Origin: Caldithrix abyssi DSM 13497
Lineage (GTDB): Bacteria > Calditrichota > Calditrichia > Calditrichales > Calditrichaceae
Length of the DNA stretch: 64,000 nt
Direction of reading: 5' to 3'
Assembly: GCF_001886815.1 (NCBI RefSeq)
Contig: NZ_CP018099.1
Span: 2,664,501 to 2,728,500 of the forward strand
Positions 25,046-34,139 of this stretch are shown piece by piece. Each line of letters begins with the position of its first letter. Positions within the stretch are counted from its first letter, which is position 1. A program made the translations under genes and the position numbers. Under the pieces are notes generated by a model. That model did not search any database. It worked only from the letters and a program-made list of their open reading frames with translations, and was not told the origin of the DNA.

Positions 25046-25768
25046 TTATTTCAGCTTGATTAATTTTTTTAAATGCAAGATGCGCTCATCAATGGACGGA
25101 TGGCTGGCAAAATAGTTAAAACGATCTCCATTGCCTTTCCATCTCTTAAACCGCTGCAGTAGTTGAATGGCGCCTGCCGGATCAAAACCGGCGCTGTACA
25201 TCAAACGCGCTCCGTATTCATCGGCATAATATTCGTTGCTCTGCGAGTACTGACTGTTGATCAATTTTTTAATCATGTCGCGTCCATAAACCGCAGCAAT
25301 CGAACCGCTTCTAAAAACTTTACTCAACGCCTCCATGGAATAGTTTGTAACCATCTTTTTAAAAGGATGACGGGCAATAATGTGCACCATCTCGTGCGAC
25401 AGGACAAAGGCCAGTTCGTCTTTATCCCGTTCAATATTTTGCACAAGCGCCGAGGTTAAAAAGATAAAGCCGCCGGGCAGGGCAAATGCATTCAAATCAT
25501 CGCTTTCCAGAATTTTGATGTAAAAATAGCGTTCTTTGTTTTTTACGCGCGTCTTTAATTGCTTAAGCAGCGACTCCAGCAAAAGCTGGTGATAGGGAGA
25601 ATCGAACACGGTGTTTTGCGCTTCTATTTCGCGGGCCAGAATGCTGCCCAGGCGGTATTCGGCTTTTAAGGCTTCTGTTTTGGGGGCAAAGGCTGAGTTG
25701 TACAAATACCTGCCTTTAGCCAGCGACTTTCCCACGCGTTTTCCAAGTTTATAAAAAATATCGGCCAT
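25046..25768 (-). CDS. M48-family zinc metallopeptidase
   Basis: 240 residues, AGGAG before the ATG. Zinc motif HEMVH (His125, Glu126, His129); the third ligand is probably the Glu of NEYYADEYGARL. Also FALPGGFIFLTSAL, conserved in M48, and the C-terminal SHPSIDERI. No signal peptide or clear membrane helix, unlike HtpX, so it is closer to the soluble BepA/Loip or eukaryote-type catalytic cores. Protein quality control is the usual role. First gene of the M48-RpiB-AKR-SDR set. Confidence 0.9.
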   Translation of the reverse strand: MADIFYKLGKRVGKSLAKGRYLYNSAFAPKTEALKAEYRLGSILAREIEAQNTVFDSPYHQLLLESLLKQLKTRVKNKERYFYIKILESDDLNAFALPGGFIFLTSALVQNIERDKDELAFVLSHEMVHIIARHPFKKMVTNYSMEALSKVFRSGSIAAVYGRDMIKKLINSQYSQSNEYYADEYGARLMYSAGFDPAGAIQLLQRFKRWKGNGDRFNYFASHPSIDERILHLKKLIKLK

Positions 25769-25910
25769 TGGTCTCCTGTTTTTTTGTAATATTAGAATTT
25801 CCTGTGATTAAAATCAAGTGTAATAAAATTTAACTAAACTAAGTTCGATTAAGTACGAAATAATGATCAGGGTAAAATACGAGTTTAATCTTTATTTTGA
25901 GGGAAAAAAA

Positions 25911-26579
25911 ATGTCGGCAGACAGAATATTTATCATCGACGACAACAAGATGAACATCAATTTAATCAATTCCATTTTGGGGAAAGAAGGCTATGAGGTC
26001 TTTTCTACGCTGGACAGCACAACGGCCTTCAAAAAAACCCTTGAAATAAAACCGGATTTGATACTGCTGGATATTATGATGCCGGAGATGGATGGATTTC
26101 AGGTTTGCGAACAATTAAAGGCCTCGGATCAAACGCGTTTTATCCCCATTATTTTTCTGACTTCACGTAACGACGAAGAAGGGATCAAACGAGCCTTTGA
26201 ACTGGGCGCGGCCGATTATGTGACTCGCCCTTTTAATCGAACAGAGCTATTGGCCCGCATTCGGACGCATCTTGATCTTAAAAATACGCATCAAAAACTG
26301 ATTAAGCTGGAAAGACAAAGCGCCATTCTGGCCATGGCCGTTACGGCAAATCATGAAATCAATCAGCCTCTGACCGTACTCAGCGGCAATTTGTTTTTAC
26401 TAAAAGAATCACTCAGTTCGAAGGCGCTCAGCCCCAAAGAGATGGAATATATGGAGAGAATGGAAAAAGCGATTATGAAGATAAAGATGATTCTGGAAAA
26501 ATTTCGCAATCCGAGTTCCATTAAAATTCAAAAATACATCGAAGACACCAAAATGGTGGTCTTCGATGATCGTCCTTAA
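25911..26579 (+). CDS. Receiver domain joined to a histidine-kinase DHp helix, no ATPase domain
   Basis: 222 residues from ATG 25911 with GAGGG upstream; an earlier in-frame ATG is rejected. Receiver domain 1-120: acidic pair Asp10/Asp11, phospho-acceptor Asp54 (LLDIMMP), Thr in FLTS. The conserved Lys before Pro-Phe is Arg106 (VTRPF). A helix follows and then an H-box NHEINQPL with His148, as in HisKA kinases. The protein ends at residue 222 without N, G1 or G2 boxes. It could be a phosphotransfer relay served by a separate kinase, or a dimerising response regulator. It stands alone, divergent from the M48 gene. Confidence 0.82.
   Translation: MSADRIFIIDDNKMNINLINSILGKEGYEVFSTLDSTTAFKKTLEIKPDLILLDIMMPEMDGFQVCEQLKASDQTRFIPIIFLTSRNDEEGIKRAFELGAADYVTRPFNRTELLARIRTHLDLKNTHQKLIKLERQSAILAMAVTANHEINQPLTVLSGNLFLLKESLSSKALSPKEMEYMERMEKAIMKIKMILEKFRNPSSIKIQKYIEDTKMVVFDDRP
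26538..26567. other. Hairpin inside the 3' end of the receiver-DHp gene
   Basis: ATCGAAGAC-ACC and GGT-G-GTCTTCGAT pair over 12 bp with one bulged base around a 5-base loop. It ends 12 bp before the stop codon and 14 bp from the convergent HMA gene. No T-run on either side, so termination is uncertain. Confidence 0.45.
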
Positions 26580-26580
26580 A

Positions 26581-26781
26581 TCAAACAGTGTAGCCGGCGC
26601 TGCGGATGGCTTCTTTTACGTGTTCAAGGCTGTCTTCGTCTTCTAAATAAAATTCGGCCTTACCGCTCTGCAGGTCAACTTCGATATCTTCGGCGCCGTC
26701 AACCGACTCGATAGCCATTGTAACGGCATGTACGCAGTGCTGGCAGGTCATGCCGCCCACTTCTAATATAATTTTGCCCAT
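26581..26781 (-). CDS. Heavy-metal-associated domain protein (CopZ-like copper chaperone)
   Basis: 66 residues: GGMTCQHCVHAV gives the metal site GMTCxxC (Cys13, Cys16 by count from the ATG), followed by the beta-alpha-beta pattern DIEVDLQSGKAEFYL...VKEAIRSAGYTV. This is the full length of a CopZ/Atx1-type chaperone that carries Cu(I). Last gene of the run M64 - GGR - DPP III - LplA - HMA, 17 bp after lplA. No copper ATPase nearby. Confidence 0.9.
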   Translation of the reverse strand: MGKIILEVGGMTCQHCVHAVTMAIESVDGAEDIEVDLQSGKAEFYLEDEDSLEHVKEAIRSAGYTV

Positions 26782-26798
26782 AATTCATTCCTCTTTTG

Positions 26799-27800
26799 TT
26801 AAAACCATCGTTCTAATAAATATTTCATTTCTGCCCTTTTTTCTTCAGGCAGTGCGCCTAAAAGCTTTTTTAGTCGGATCCATAATTGTTCGTCCAACCG
26901 TTGAGCTTCAAACTCTTGCGCCAGAAACCGCCAGTCTGCATTAACGATCTCTACGCTGCGGAATATTCCGTTTTCTACTCTGTACTTAAAAAAAACTTGA
27001 CGGCCGTCAACATTTACCGTTTTCTCAATCGACACAGGTGGAGACTCGGCAATATTCCATTGCCATGTCATGTACTTTTGCCTTGCCAGCCTTTTTATTT
27101 CTGCCCACTCATTCTCCGAAAAATCGTAGATTTCAAAATGCGGCCCGCCAAAGATTTGTTTTAATTGCCTCGCGACAAACTCCACATCAAAATTTAGAAC
27201 CGTTTCTTCGGCGATATTGGTTACCGCGCTTTTAATGGATGCGGTGGCCCGCGTTTGAACCACGCAGCGTTCCGCTTCAGGTTTTTTTAAGGCGCGCTTT
27301 AAATGCTGCAGATTGCTGCTGATCAAAAGCGTTCCGTGGCTCAGCATGCGATCACGGCTGGTAAATTGCGCGTTTCCAGAAATCTTTTTTGAGTTCAAAC
27401 GTAAATTGTTGCGTTCATCTATTTCAATACGCAAACCATGCGTATTGAAATATTCCACCACTGGTTGTAAAAATGTACGATATTGGTTGAAATTTTTTAA
27501 AGTGTACTGCGTAATAAAGCTTAAATTTAAATTGCCCGGATCGTGATAAACCGCCCCTCCGCCGGAAATTCTGCGGAAGATGGGAATTTTGTTTTCCCAG
27601 CAGTAGGGCAAGTTCACTTCCAGAAGCACGCTTTGATGTTTTCCGACAATGACCGAAGGTCGGTTGCGGTAAACCAAAAAATAGGAACGATCACCGGCTA
27701 AATGGCGCACGGCATATTCTTCGATGGCCAGGTTTACAGCAGGATCCAGGTTGTTCCGGTTATTCAGAACAACCCAGTCTTGCTTATTGAAATCCTGCAT
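26799..27800 (-). CDS. lplA: Lipoate-protein ligase A
   Basis: 333 residues. Signature RRISGGGAVYHDPGNLN at about 75-91 is the lipoyl-adenylate site, followed by KISGNAQ and LSHGTLLISS, as in LplA. The enzyme activates lipoate with ATP and attaches it to E2 or GcvH lysines in the cytoplasm. The C-terminal 90 residues are the small accessory domain (NVDGRQVFFKYRVENGIFRSVEI), so this is the long two-domain form. Two bp separate it from the DPP III gene. Confidence 0.92.
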   Translation of the reverse strand: MQDFNKQDWVVLNNRNNLDPAVNLAIEEYAVRHLAGDRSYFLVYRNRPSVIVGKHQSVLLEVNLPYCWENKIPIFRRISGGGAVYHDPGNLNLSFITQYTLKNFNQYRTFLQPVVEYFNTHGLRIEIDERNNLRLNSKKISGNAQFTSRDRMLSHGTLLISSNLQHLKRALKKPEAERCVVQTRATASIKSAVTNIAEETVLNFDVEFVARQLKQIFGGPHFEIYDFSENEWAEIKRLARQKYMTWQWNIAESPPVSIEKTVNVDGRQVFFKYRVENGIFRSVEIVNADWRFLAQEFEAQRLDEQLWIRLKKLLGALPEEKRAEMKYLLERWF

Positions 27801-27802
27801 GT

Positions 27803-29479
27803 TTAATTGCTATTTCCCAGTTCCTTTTCAATTTGAAAGATCGGTTTAATATCAACCGGCAACTCCTGCAGCCGGGCGCGCATGATCATGATTGGTTCGG
27901 ATTCTACGGCGTAAGTTTCCAGCAAATTTTTAGCGGCCATGTAATCGCCCTGCGCCTGAATGGTCAGCACTTTATTGGCCAGGTCACGCACGCCGTCTTT
28001 AATTTTTTCAAAATTGACTTTTACCCTGTGCGCCGCCGGATCAAACTGATAGGCGCCCTTTTCCAGAAGATAATTGAAGATAACCGCGTTGCCTGCGCCA
28101 TGCGCTTCGTTAATGCCAAAGCGAATGGTGCGAAAAATACCGGCCAGAAAAGTGACGTAAATCTGTTTTTCAAATTCAGGCGGATAAACGCCTTTTTCGA
28201 TCATAAACAGATTATTGTACATGCCCAGAACATCGGCCTTACATTCTTCAATGCTGGAATAGGTTTCTTTCAGTTCTTTTTTAACCTCAGTCTGGCGGCC
28301 ATTGAGGACAATTTTACCCGGTCCCAGGCCGTGGGAGATTTCGTGCATCAGAGTGTGGTTAAAAAATCCTTCGAAGGTTACCAGCGGCAGCTGCTCGGCA
28401 AAAAGGACCTTTTCGGCGATGGGTTTTAATAATTTGTCGAACTTGGCCTCGTGAATATTTTTAAGCATTACCTTTTTGGAGCCTTTAGCTTCGCGGACGC
28501 GTTCATCGTTTGGCAGATTGAAAGCCAGCGTTTGCACCCCGGCTTTGGTATCTCCGGCAGAAAAGACCTCCTGCACCACGACCATGGGCGACTCGGAACC
28601 GCGGTTAAAGTTTTTGTAGGCGTCCGGAATGGGAAGATTCTTTTCCATTTCATCCAGATAGCCGACAAATTTTTTTAGCTTTGCGCTTTCAACCGGGTCG
28701 CGTAAAGTGATAAAGGCTTCGAAGGCAGCCTTGTAATTAAATAATTTGTCTTCGTAAACCTCATAAGGCCCGATGACGACTTCGATGGTGTGATCATTCA
28801 GATCCATCCAGGCCAGGTCGCTTTCGTAATAATCATTATTCAAAAAGGCTTCGGCGCGCAACTGAAGATATTTTTTTAACGAAGGATTATCGGCAAATTC
28901 CGCCGCTTTTTTCAGATAATCAGCGGCTCTGGTTAAATATTCTTTGTAGTATTCGGAGTAAGGAATGGCGACCAGCTTACCATCCTGACGGCGAATGACC
29001 GTGAACTCAGAAGTAAACGCCGCTTCATCTTCAGGATGAGCCTTCAGCCAGTTTTCGAATTCTTCGCGCGTCATGTCCGGCGGGTAAAAGTTTGCGCCTT
29101 TGGGTTTAGGCGTGTTGCCAATAAATGGTTTATCATGGTTCAATCGATCAAACGGTCCGAACATGATGGTAAAATATTCCAGGCGCAATTGATCGAGCGG
29201 ATCGCTGGAGGCCCTTAATTGTTCACGAATTTCAAAATTTTTGGAATACACCTGATCGAGAAAAATCTCGTCCATGATTTTTGCAGCCCGGTATAAGTTT
29301 TCCACCACTTTTTGCTTACGTTCATCGAGCAAAGAATGGTCATATTTAATTTCCGTCGGGGCAAATTGTGCAATCATCCTCTTCAACTTTACCATCTCCG
29401 TTTTGTTTTCTTCTTTTTTCTGGCAGGCTATAGCGCCTAAAAAGACCAACGTTAGCAAAACTAACAAGATTCGTTTCAT
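27803..29479 (-). CDS. Dipeptidyl peptidase III (M49), lipoprotein, HEISH type
   Basis: 558 residues. Lipoprotein signal with lipobox ending at Cys19 (LGAIAC). Zinc motif HEISH with His379, Glu380 and His383 by codon count, then EECKAD supplying the third ligand. M49 enzymes normally have the six-residue HEXXGH; from memory, the five-residue HEISH was described for the Caldithrix abyssi enzyme, and the position matches. It removes dipeptides from peptide N-termini. The lipobox predicts anchoring outside the inner membrane, unusual for an enzyme family known mainly from the cytosol. Neighbours: GGR-like gene 34 bp upstream, lplA 2 bp downstream. Confidence 0.9.
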   Translation of the reverse strand: MKRILLVLLTLVFLGAIACQKKEENKTEMVKLKRMIAQFAPTEIKYDHSLLDERKQKVVENLYRAAKIMDEIFLDQVYSKNFEIREQLRASSDPLDQLRLEYFTIMFGPFDRLNHDKPFIGNTPKPKGANFYPPDMTREEFENWLKAHPEDEAAFTSEFTVIRRQDGKLVAIPYSEYYKEYLTRAADYLKKAAEFADNPSLKKYLQLRAEAFLNNDYYESDLAWMDLNDHTIEVVIGPYEVYEDKLFNYKAAFEAFITLRDPVESAKLKKFVGYLDEMEKNLPIPDAYKNFNRGSESPMVVVQEVFSAGDTKAGVQTLAFNLPNDERVREAKGSKKVMLKNIHEAKFDKLLKPIAEKVLFAEQLPLVTFEGFFNHTLMHEISHGLGPGKIVLNGRQTEVKKELKETYSSIEECKADVLGMYNNLFMIEKGVYPPEFEKQIYVTFLAGIFRTIRFGINEAHGAGNAVIFNYLLEKGAYQFDPAAHRVKVNFEKIKDGVRDLANKVLTIQAQGDYMAAKNLLETYAVESEPIMIMRARLQELPVDIKPIFQIEKELGNSN

Positions 29480-29513
29480 GGCTTGTTCCTTTACTCCTTT
29501 TTAATGATCTATT

Positions 29514-30743
29514 TTAATTACTAAAAAACAATTTTAAATAAAATAAAGGATTGGCAAATTCTGTTTTAGGAATCTGATTGGCCATCATGCCGCTGATAAT
29601 TTCGCGCACATGGTTGCTGCGGGCTGCTTTTTTGATCACAAAATTGAGCAGGGGGCTTATTCGGCCAATGCGTTGCAATTTGGCGCTGACCTGCAACTCA
29701 TCTCCCAGCGCCTGCCAGAGCTTCTGATCGTAGCGTTTTAAAAACTCTTCGGTAAAGTCGTTTTGTTTAACCGCCTCGGCGACGGTTTCGGCTGCGATTT
29801 TAGCCGAAAAGAGCGCATTGCCAATTCCTTCGCCAGTAAAGGGATCGATTAAACCAGCGGCGTCGCCCAGCAACAAAAATCCATGGCCATAATTTTTACG
29901 ATGTTTGCTGGCGACCGGCAAATTCCATCCCATCGGTTTTTCCAGCGGCTCGGCTTCGGCAAAACGGTCGGCAAAAAAGGGACTGTTAATGGCCTTCTGC
30001 ATCGCTTCGCTCAAATTAACATTGCGTTTTTTCATACTTTTGTGCAGCATTCCTATGCCAATATTGGCCACATTGTCGCCGGCCGGAAACAGCCATAAAT
30101 AGCCTGGTTGAACTTCGTCGATGTAATGCAGTTCAATGGTATCATTCAAACCTTTTACGTTTTTGTAATATTGACGAAGGGCTACCACCCAGTGTTCCGG
30201 ATCGTGCTCATAAAGGCCAGTGTGTCGCGCCACAATAGAATTAAAACCATCGGCCCCGATAATAACCTTACCCAGGACGCTGATGGAGTTCACATGTTCT
30301 GTTCCGCGCGTTTCCACGCCAATTACACGGTCGCCATCAAAAATCAGGCGGTTTACCTGATAGCCTTCATAAACACTGGCCGCTGATTTTCTGACTTTGT
30401 TGAATAGAAATTCATCAAACAATAGCCGCTTAATAACCAGACCAGGCGGAATGCCGCGCCGTTTATCGCCCAATAAGGGGATGGTTACCGTATTGTGATC
30501 GGGATTGCCAAACGTAATGGCGTTAATGCGAGCCGAGGGTAAAGTGGTCACCTCGTCTAATAGCTCCAGTTCCTTAAGCATGGTCATGGATTTACCTGAG
30601 ATGGCGTCTCCGCAGATTTTATCGCGCGGGAATTGCGCTTTTTCAATAACGCAGACTTCGAGCCCGTGACGCACACAAAACAAAGCGGCTGCAGAGCCCG
30701 CCGGCCCGCCGCCAACCACAACAACATCATAAATTCTTGACAT
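29514..30743 (-). CDS. Geranylgeranyl-reductase-family FAD oxidoreductase
   Basis: 409 residues. FAD motif VVVGGGPAGSAAA at 8-20, the family signature FPRDKICGDAISGKS, GADGFNS in the middle, and GDAAGLIDPFTGEGIGNAL near 280. These are the GGR/ChlP marks. The enzymes reduce isoprenoid double bonds, for example in menaquinone or lipid side chains. It is 24 bp after the M64 gene and 34 bp before the DPP III gene. The substrate is not clear; a quinone or carotenoid role is a guess. Confidence 0.88.
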   Translation of the reverse strand: MSRIYDVVVVGGGPAGSAAALFCVRHGLEVCVIEKAQFPRDKICGDAISGKSMTMLKELELLDEVTTLPSARINAITFGNPDHNTVTIPLLGDKRRGIPPGLVIKRLLFDEFLFNKVRKSAASVYEGYQVNRLIFDGDRVIGVETRGTEHVNSISVLGKVIIGADGFNSIVARHTGLYEHDPEHWVVALRQYYKNVKGLNDTIELHYIDEVQPGYLWLFPAGDNVANIGIGMLHKSMKKRNVNLSEAMQKAINSPFFADRFAEAEPLEKPMGWNLPVASKHRKNYGHGFLLLGDAAGLIDPFTGEGIGNALFSAKIAAETVAEAVKQNDFTEEFLKRYDQKLWQALGDELQVSAKLQRIGRISPLLNFVIKKAARSNHVREIISGMMANQIPKTEFANPLFYLKLFFSN

Positions 30744-30767
30744 CGAATGTCTCCGCTTTATTTTTTA

Positions 30768-32225
30768 TTAATCGCTAAAAAACTTTATTACTTTCATAAG
30801 GCGCTGAGCGCACACCTGGCAAAAAGGTTTATCGCCGTTTCTGAACATCACACAGTCCAGCATGGGGCGGTACATGCCTTCAGACACATAACCGGCGCCC
30901 TCAAAAGCGCCCACCTTTCCGGCATACCTGTCTTCATGCAAAATTTTATCGGCCATAGCATTGAATTTGTGCGCCAGCTCTGTCGCCTCTTTTTGCACTC
31001 TGGCCAGGGCTGCCGAACCGGCCTGCGCCTGACTCAATTCAGCCATCTGGCGATTTAATTCCTGTCGTTTTTTTTGATAGTCGATCTGCAGTTGATCAAA
31101 GGTCTCTTTCTGCCATGGCGTGGGGATGGGCGTATCTGCCTGAACCAGATTTCTCCACTTGAGCCTTTGTGGATTGAACAGGCGTGTGATATTGGGCTCG
31201 GTGGGCTCCACACCCGGCGGATAAAATTCATCGAAAGCCGTGGCGGCAGTGTAATATTCATCGGCCAGTCCACCGAAAGAATGACCGAATTCGTGAATAA
31301 ATACATTTTCACTGTACGGATTATCGGTGGTAAAATCCATGTAAAAGTTGTAGATTCCGCCGCCGCCGTAACGAGCGTGGTTGACCATGATGATGACGGC
31401 GTCGTAAGGTACAGCCGAAGCCAAATCATGCATGGCGCGGTTGTCTTCGGTTAACAAGTAACGATAGGAACCCATCGAATTAAATGTGCAGTTTAAAACC
31501 GTACTGCGGAATTGTTGGTGCGTAGGTTCATCGCAGCCCGCTTCGACAGAGGGCTTAAATACGCCGTAGATATTAAATTTATCCCGATAGGTTTTAAATG
31601 GTTCTTTATTTAACAAAACAGTGGCGTAATGGGACAGGTCCTTCCGGAATTTGGCGCTATCCTGCAGGGTGTACCCTTCCGCCAGAAAAACAACATCCAC
31701 ATTGTTATGAGCCGCACCGGAATAATGAGCCGTAATTACCGATGCGCCGGTCGCTCGATTTTCCTCGTTGATTTGAAGATTTTGCACATCTATTGTGCGC
31801 TCAAAGATGAGGTTTAAATGATTCTGTCGATCTCTGGCGTAAATACGGAAAATAACCGACGCTCTGGGAAAGGGAATCAACGCCGTTTCATGATATGTAC
31901 GCTTGAGGCCCTTTTTTGCCATTTCCGTAGTCTGGTATTCGCCAAAATAGGAATTAAAGCCCCTTGAAAAAATCAATCGGTGGGTCTGCGCATCAAAAAC
32001 TTTAACGTAATATTTGCCATTGTCAAAGGGATCGATCAACTTTGAAACAGAACCCGCCCACTGGCGGAGCAGGTAATAATGGTCGATGGTAATCCATTCT
32101 TCGTCATCGTCGCCGATGTGGTAATAATCAATGCGCAAGGTGCTGTCTCTGAAAAATCTGTAAAAATCATTTTGCGCCCATATCAGGGTGGGCAGCAAAA
32201 ATAAAAACAGCAGTTTTTTTAACAT
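30768..32225 (-). CDS. Secreted M64-family (IgA-peptidase-like) zinc peptidase
   Basis: 485 residues, signal peptide MLKKLLFLFLLPTLIWAQ. Zinc motif HEFGHSFGGLADEY with His311, Glu312 and His315, the M64 signature. Before it, VDVVFLAEGYTLQD and YGGGGIYN are the conserved family blocks. The N-terminal 170 residues form a beta-rich accessory domain (the M64_N type). The C-terminal half has a predicted coiled stretch and four Cys (LDCVMFRNGDKPFCQVCAQR). Despite the family name the substrate here cannot be IgA; general proteolysis outside the cell is likely. Confidence 0.9.
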   Translation of the reverse strand: MLKKLLFLFLLPTLIWAQNDFYRFFRDSTLRIDYYHIGDDDEEWITIDHYYLLRQWAGSVSKLIDPFDNGKYYVKVFDAQTHRLIFSRGFNSYFGEYQTTEMAKKGLKRTYHETALIPFPRASVIFRIYARDRQNHLNLIFERTIDVQNLQINEENRATGASVITAHYSGAAHNNVDVVFLAEGYTLQDSAKFRKDLSHYATVLLNKEPFKTYRDKFNIYGVFKPSVEAGCDEPTHQQFRSTVLNCTFNSMGSYRYLLTEDNRAMHDLASAVPYDAVIIMVNHARYGGGGIYNFYMDFTTDNPYSENVFIHEFGHSFGGLADEYYTAATAFDEFYPPGVEPTEPNITRLFNPQRLKWRNLVQADTPIPTPWQKETFDQLQIDYQKKRQELNRQMAELSQAQAGSAALARVQKEATELAHKFNAMADKILHEDRYAGKVGAFEGAGYVSEGMYRPMLDCVMFRNGDKPFCQVCAQRLMKVIKFFSD

Positions 32226-32370
32226 GAAGTTCTCCGCGAAATCTTAAAGAATATCTAATTTCGAAAATTTAACTATTGCATGCAACCGGCAGTTCAAAAT
32301 TATTTTACCCACTACGCTGCGGTCAAATGGTAAAAAATGGGAATGAAAAAGCGTTTGAGCGCCAAAAGAT

Positions 32371-32412
32371 AAAAAAAGCCGTAAAGGGACGGTAAAATCA
32401 TCCTTTTACGGC
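32371..32412 (-). terminator. Intrinsic terminator after the small HTH gene
   Basis: GCCGTAAA-GG and CC-TTTTACGGC pair with one extra base around a 14-base loop (32378-32412). Seven A bases at 32371-32377 become the T-run on the minus strand. It closes the alkaline phosphatase - HTH transcript and separates it from the M64 gene. Confidence 0.85.
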
Positions 32413-32440
32413 CATGTGATTCAAATTATGGAGCTCGCTA

Positions 32441-32620
32441 TCATTCTTTTTCAGCTTCGGCTTTAATCTTTTCGGCCGTTTCGCGGTAGTAGTAACTGCA
32501 GTTGCCTTTTTTTACGTCCGGCTCCAGATTTAACTTTTTAATGATCTCTTTTATTTTCTTTTGAGGCAGGCCAAACTCTTTGGCTATTTTACCGGCTGTC
32601 AATAATTCCTGATCGGCCAT
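32441..32620 (-). CDS. Small helix-turn-helix protein, MerR/excisionase-like
   Basis: 59 residues starting MADQELLTAGKIAKEFGLP, with GGAGGAG before the ATG. The first 30 residues are a winged-helix-like HTH (AGKIAKEFGLPQKKIKEIIKKL). The tail ends in AEKE after a short NCSYYYRETAEKI segment. It follows the alkaline phosphatase gene by 12 bp and is closed by a terminator. Similar mini-HTH proteins occur widely in this phylum; DNA binding is likely, target unknown. Confidence 0.8.
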   Translation of the reverse strand: MADQELLTAGKIAKEFGLPQKKIKEIIKKLNLEPDVKKGNCSYYYRETAEKIKAEAEKE

Positions 32621-32632
32621 TTTCTCCTCCTT

Positions 32633-33994
32633 TCATTTATTGAAAAAACTTTTTAATACTTTTCCGACATCGCTGTTATCGATAAACTTGCCGCGCACAG
32701 GATCCGTTCCATCGACTTCACCTTCAAACAGGCCGCTACCCTGCCCTTTTGCGAAGAAGGGGATCAATGAATTGGTATGGCCATGGCTATGAAACTCCAT
32801 GTCGGGCATTTTGCCTTTACCATTGTTTTTTAGCGCCGGCCACACCTCTTCGACGCTGAAAGCAGTCGAGCCGTCGTACTCTGTTTTTGCGCCGGGGCCG
32901 GTTAAGTAGCCGGTTTCGTGGTCTCCGGTGACAATGATCAGCGTTTCGTCCCAGTTGCTGTTTTTTTCCACCCATTCAATGGCGGCCTGCACAGCCTTAT
33001 CGAAGTCCAGTTTCTCTTCAATCAGGCGACCGGGGGCGTTTGCGTGTCCTGCCCAGTCAATGGCGCCGCCTTCAACCATCAAAAAGAAACCGTCTGGATC
33101 GTCATCCAGCACGTTAATGGCGGCTTGCGTCATCGTTCTTAAATCGGGCAGGCCCTTATTAAAAGGTACGGTAAAGGCGTCGGCGCTTTTGTCTCCGGCT
33201 CTGTTGAACTGTAAGGTCGAGATCACTTTGGCCAGGCCAAACACTCGTTCGGGCGTTTGACCGCTCACCAGTCCGGCAAAGTCGGCGCTGTCTTCAATAA
33301 ACGTCCAGTATTCGACGGCGCCATCCCCATCGGCATCATTGCCTATCTTGCCTTGTTTAAGCTCCTGGAATGCAGAATCCGAAATAAATTTGAATACCGG
33401 TTCCTGCAGTTTTTGTGCATTGTCATCATATTCCGGATGTCCGGCGCCCATTATGAGATCAATGGTAGATTTAAAGATCATTTCACGGGCAATCTGATGG
33501 TAATTTTTTCTGCTCTCATTGTGCGCTACAAATCCGGCCGGCGTGGCATGATTGAACGGCACGGTAGTTACGACGCCAGTTGCCTTGCCCGCTTGCTCTA
33601 CCACTTCCACAATATTCTGTAAGGGCGTAAAGGTAGAGTCCATTCCCAGAATGCCATTTTTGGTTTTAACGCCCGTGGCCAGAGCCGTTGCCGAAGCCGC
33701 CGAATCAGTGGGTTTTTGCAAAACGTAGGCAAAGCTTTTCCACGCCTTTTGCGGTTCGTACAGACCATCCACCGGAAAGGTACTTATAGCAAATTTTATC
33801 GGAAAACTTTGATAAACCGCTTTGCCCTTTTCTCCAAATTGATAGTATTCGCCCGCCGCCACCTGGTTAAAACCGCAGCCATCGGCAATAAAAACGATAA
33901 TATTTTTGGGCTGACGCGCCTCTTGTTTGCAGGAAATCAATACCATCAAAGTCAAAAGCGCCAGCGCGAAAAACTTAAAATTAAATCTAAGCAT
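32633..33994 (-). CDS. Alkaline phosphatase (PhoA family), lipoprotein
   Basis: 453 residues, lipobox ending at Cys22 (LISC), AAGGAG before the ATG. Metal-site text ADGCG (Asp38), nucleophile Ser98 in TDSAASATA, DWAGHAN, GDHETGYL and HSHGHTN supply the zinc and magnesium ligands in family order. It releases phosphate from many monoesters outside the inner membrane. No Pho-box-like repeat recognised upstream. Co-transcribed with a small HTH protein. Confidence 0.95.
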   Translation of the reverse strand: MLRFNFKFFALALLTLMVLISCKQEARQPKNIIVFIADGCGFNQVAAGEYYQFGEKGKAVYQSFPIKFAISTFPVDGLYEPQKAWKSFAYVLQKPTDSAASATALATGVKTKNGILGMDSTFTPLQNIVEVVEQAGKATGVVTTVPFNHATPAGFVAHNESRKNYHQIAREMIFKSTIDLIMGAGHPEYDDNAQKLQEPVFKFISDSAFQELKQGKIGNDADGDGAVEYWTFIEDSADFAGLVSGQTPERVFGLAKVISTLQFNRAGDKSADAFTVPFNKGLPDLRTMTQAAINVLDDDPDGFFLMVEGGAIDWAGHANAPGRLIEEKLDFDKAVQAAIEWVEKNSNWDETLIIVTGDHETGYLTGPGAKTEYDGSTAFSVEEVWPALKNNGKGKMPDMEFHSHGHTNSLIPFFAKGQGSGLFEGEVDGTDPVRGKFIDNSDVGKVLKSFFNK

Positions 33995-34139
33995 ACATCA
34001 CTCCTTAAAATTTAATAATCTTTTAAAATAGTAAAATAAGGTCAATGATTCAATGAAAATTGGAATAAAATAAATTTTAGTTTGTTTTATCTATTTTAAT
34101 TAAATTATTTGTTGTTAATTAATTCAGGATGAAGCTAAC

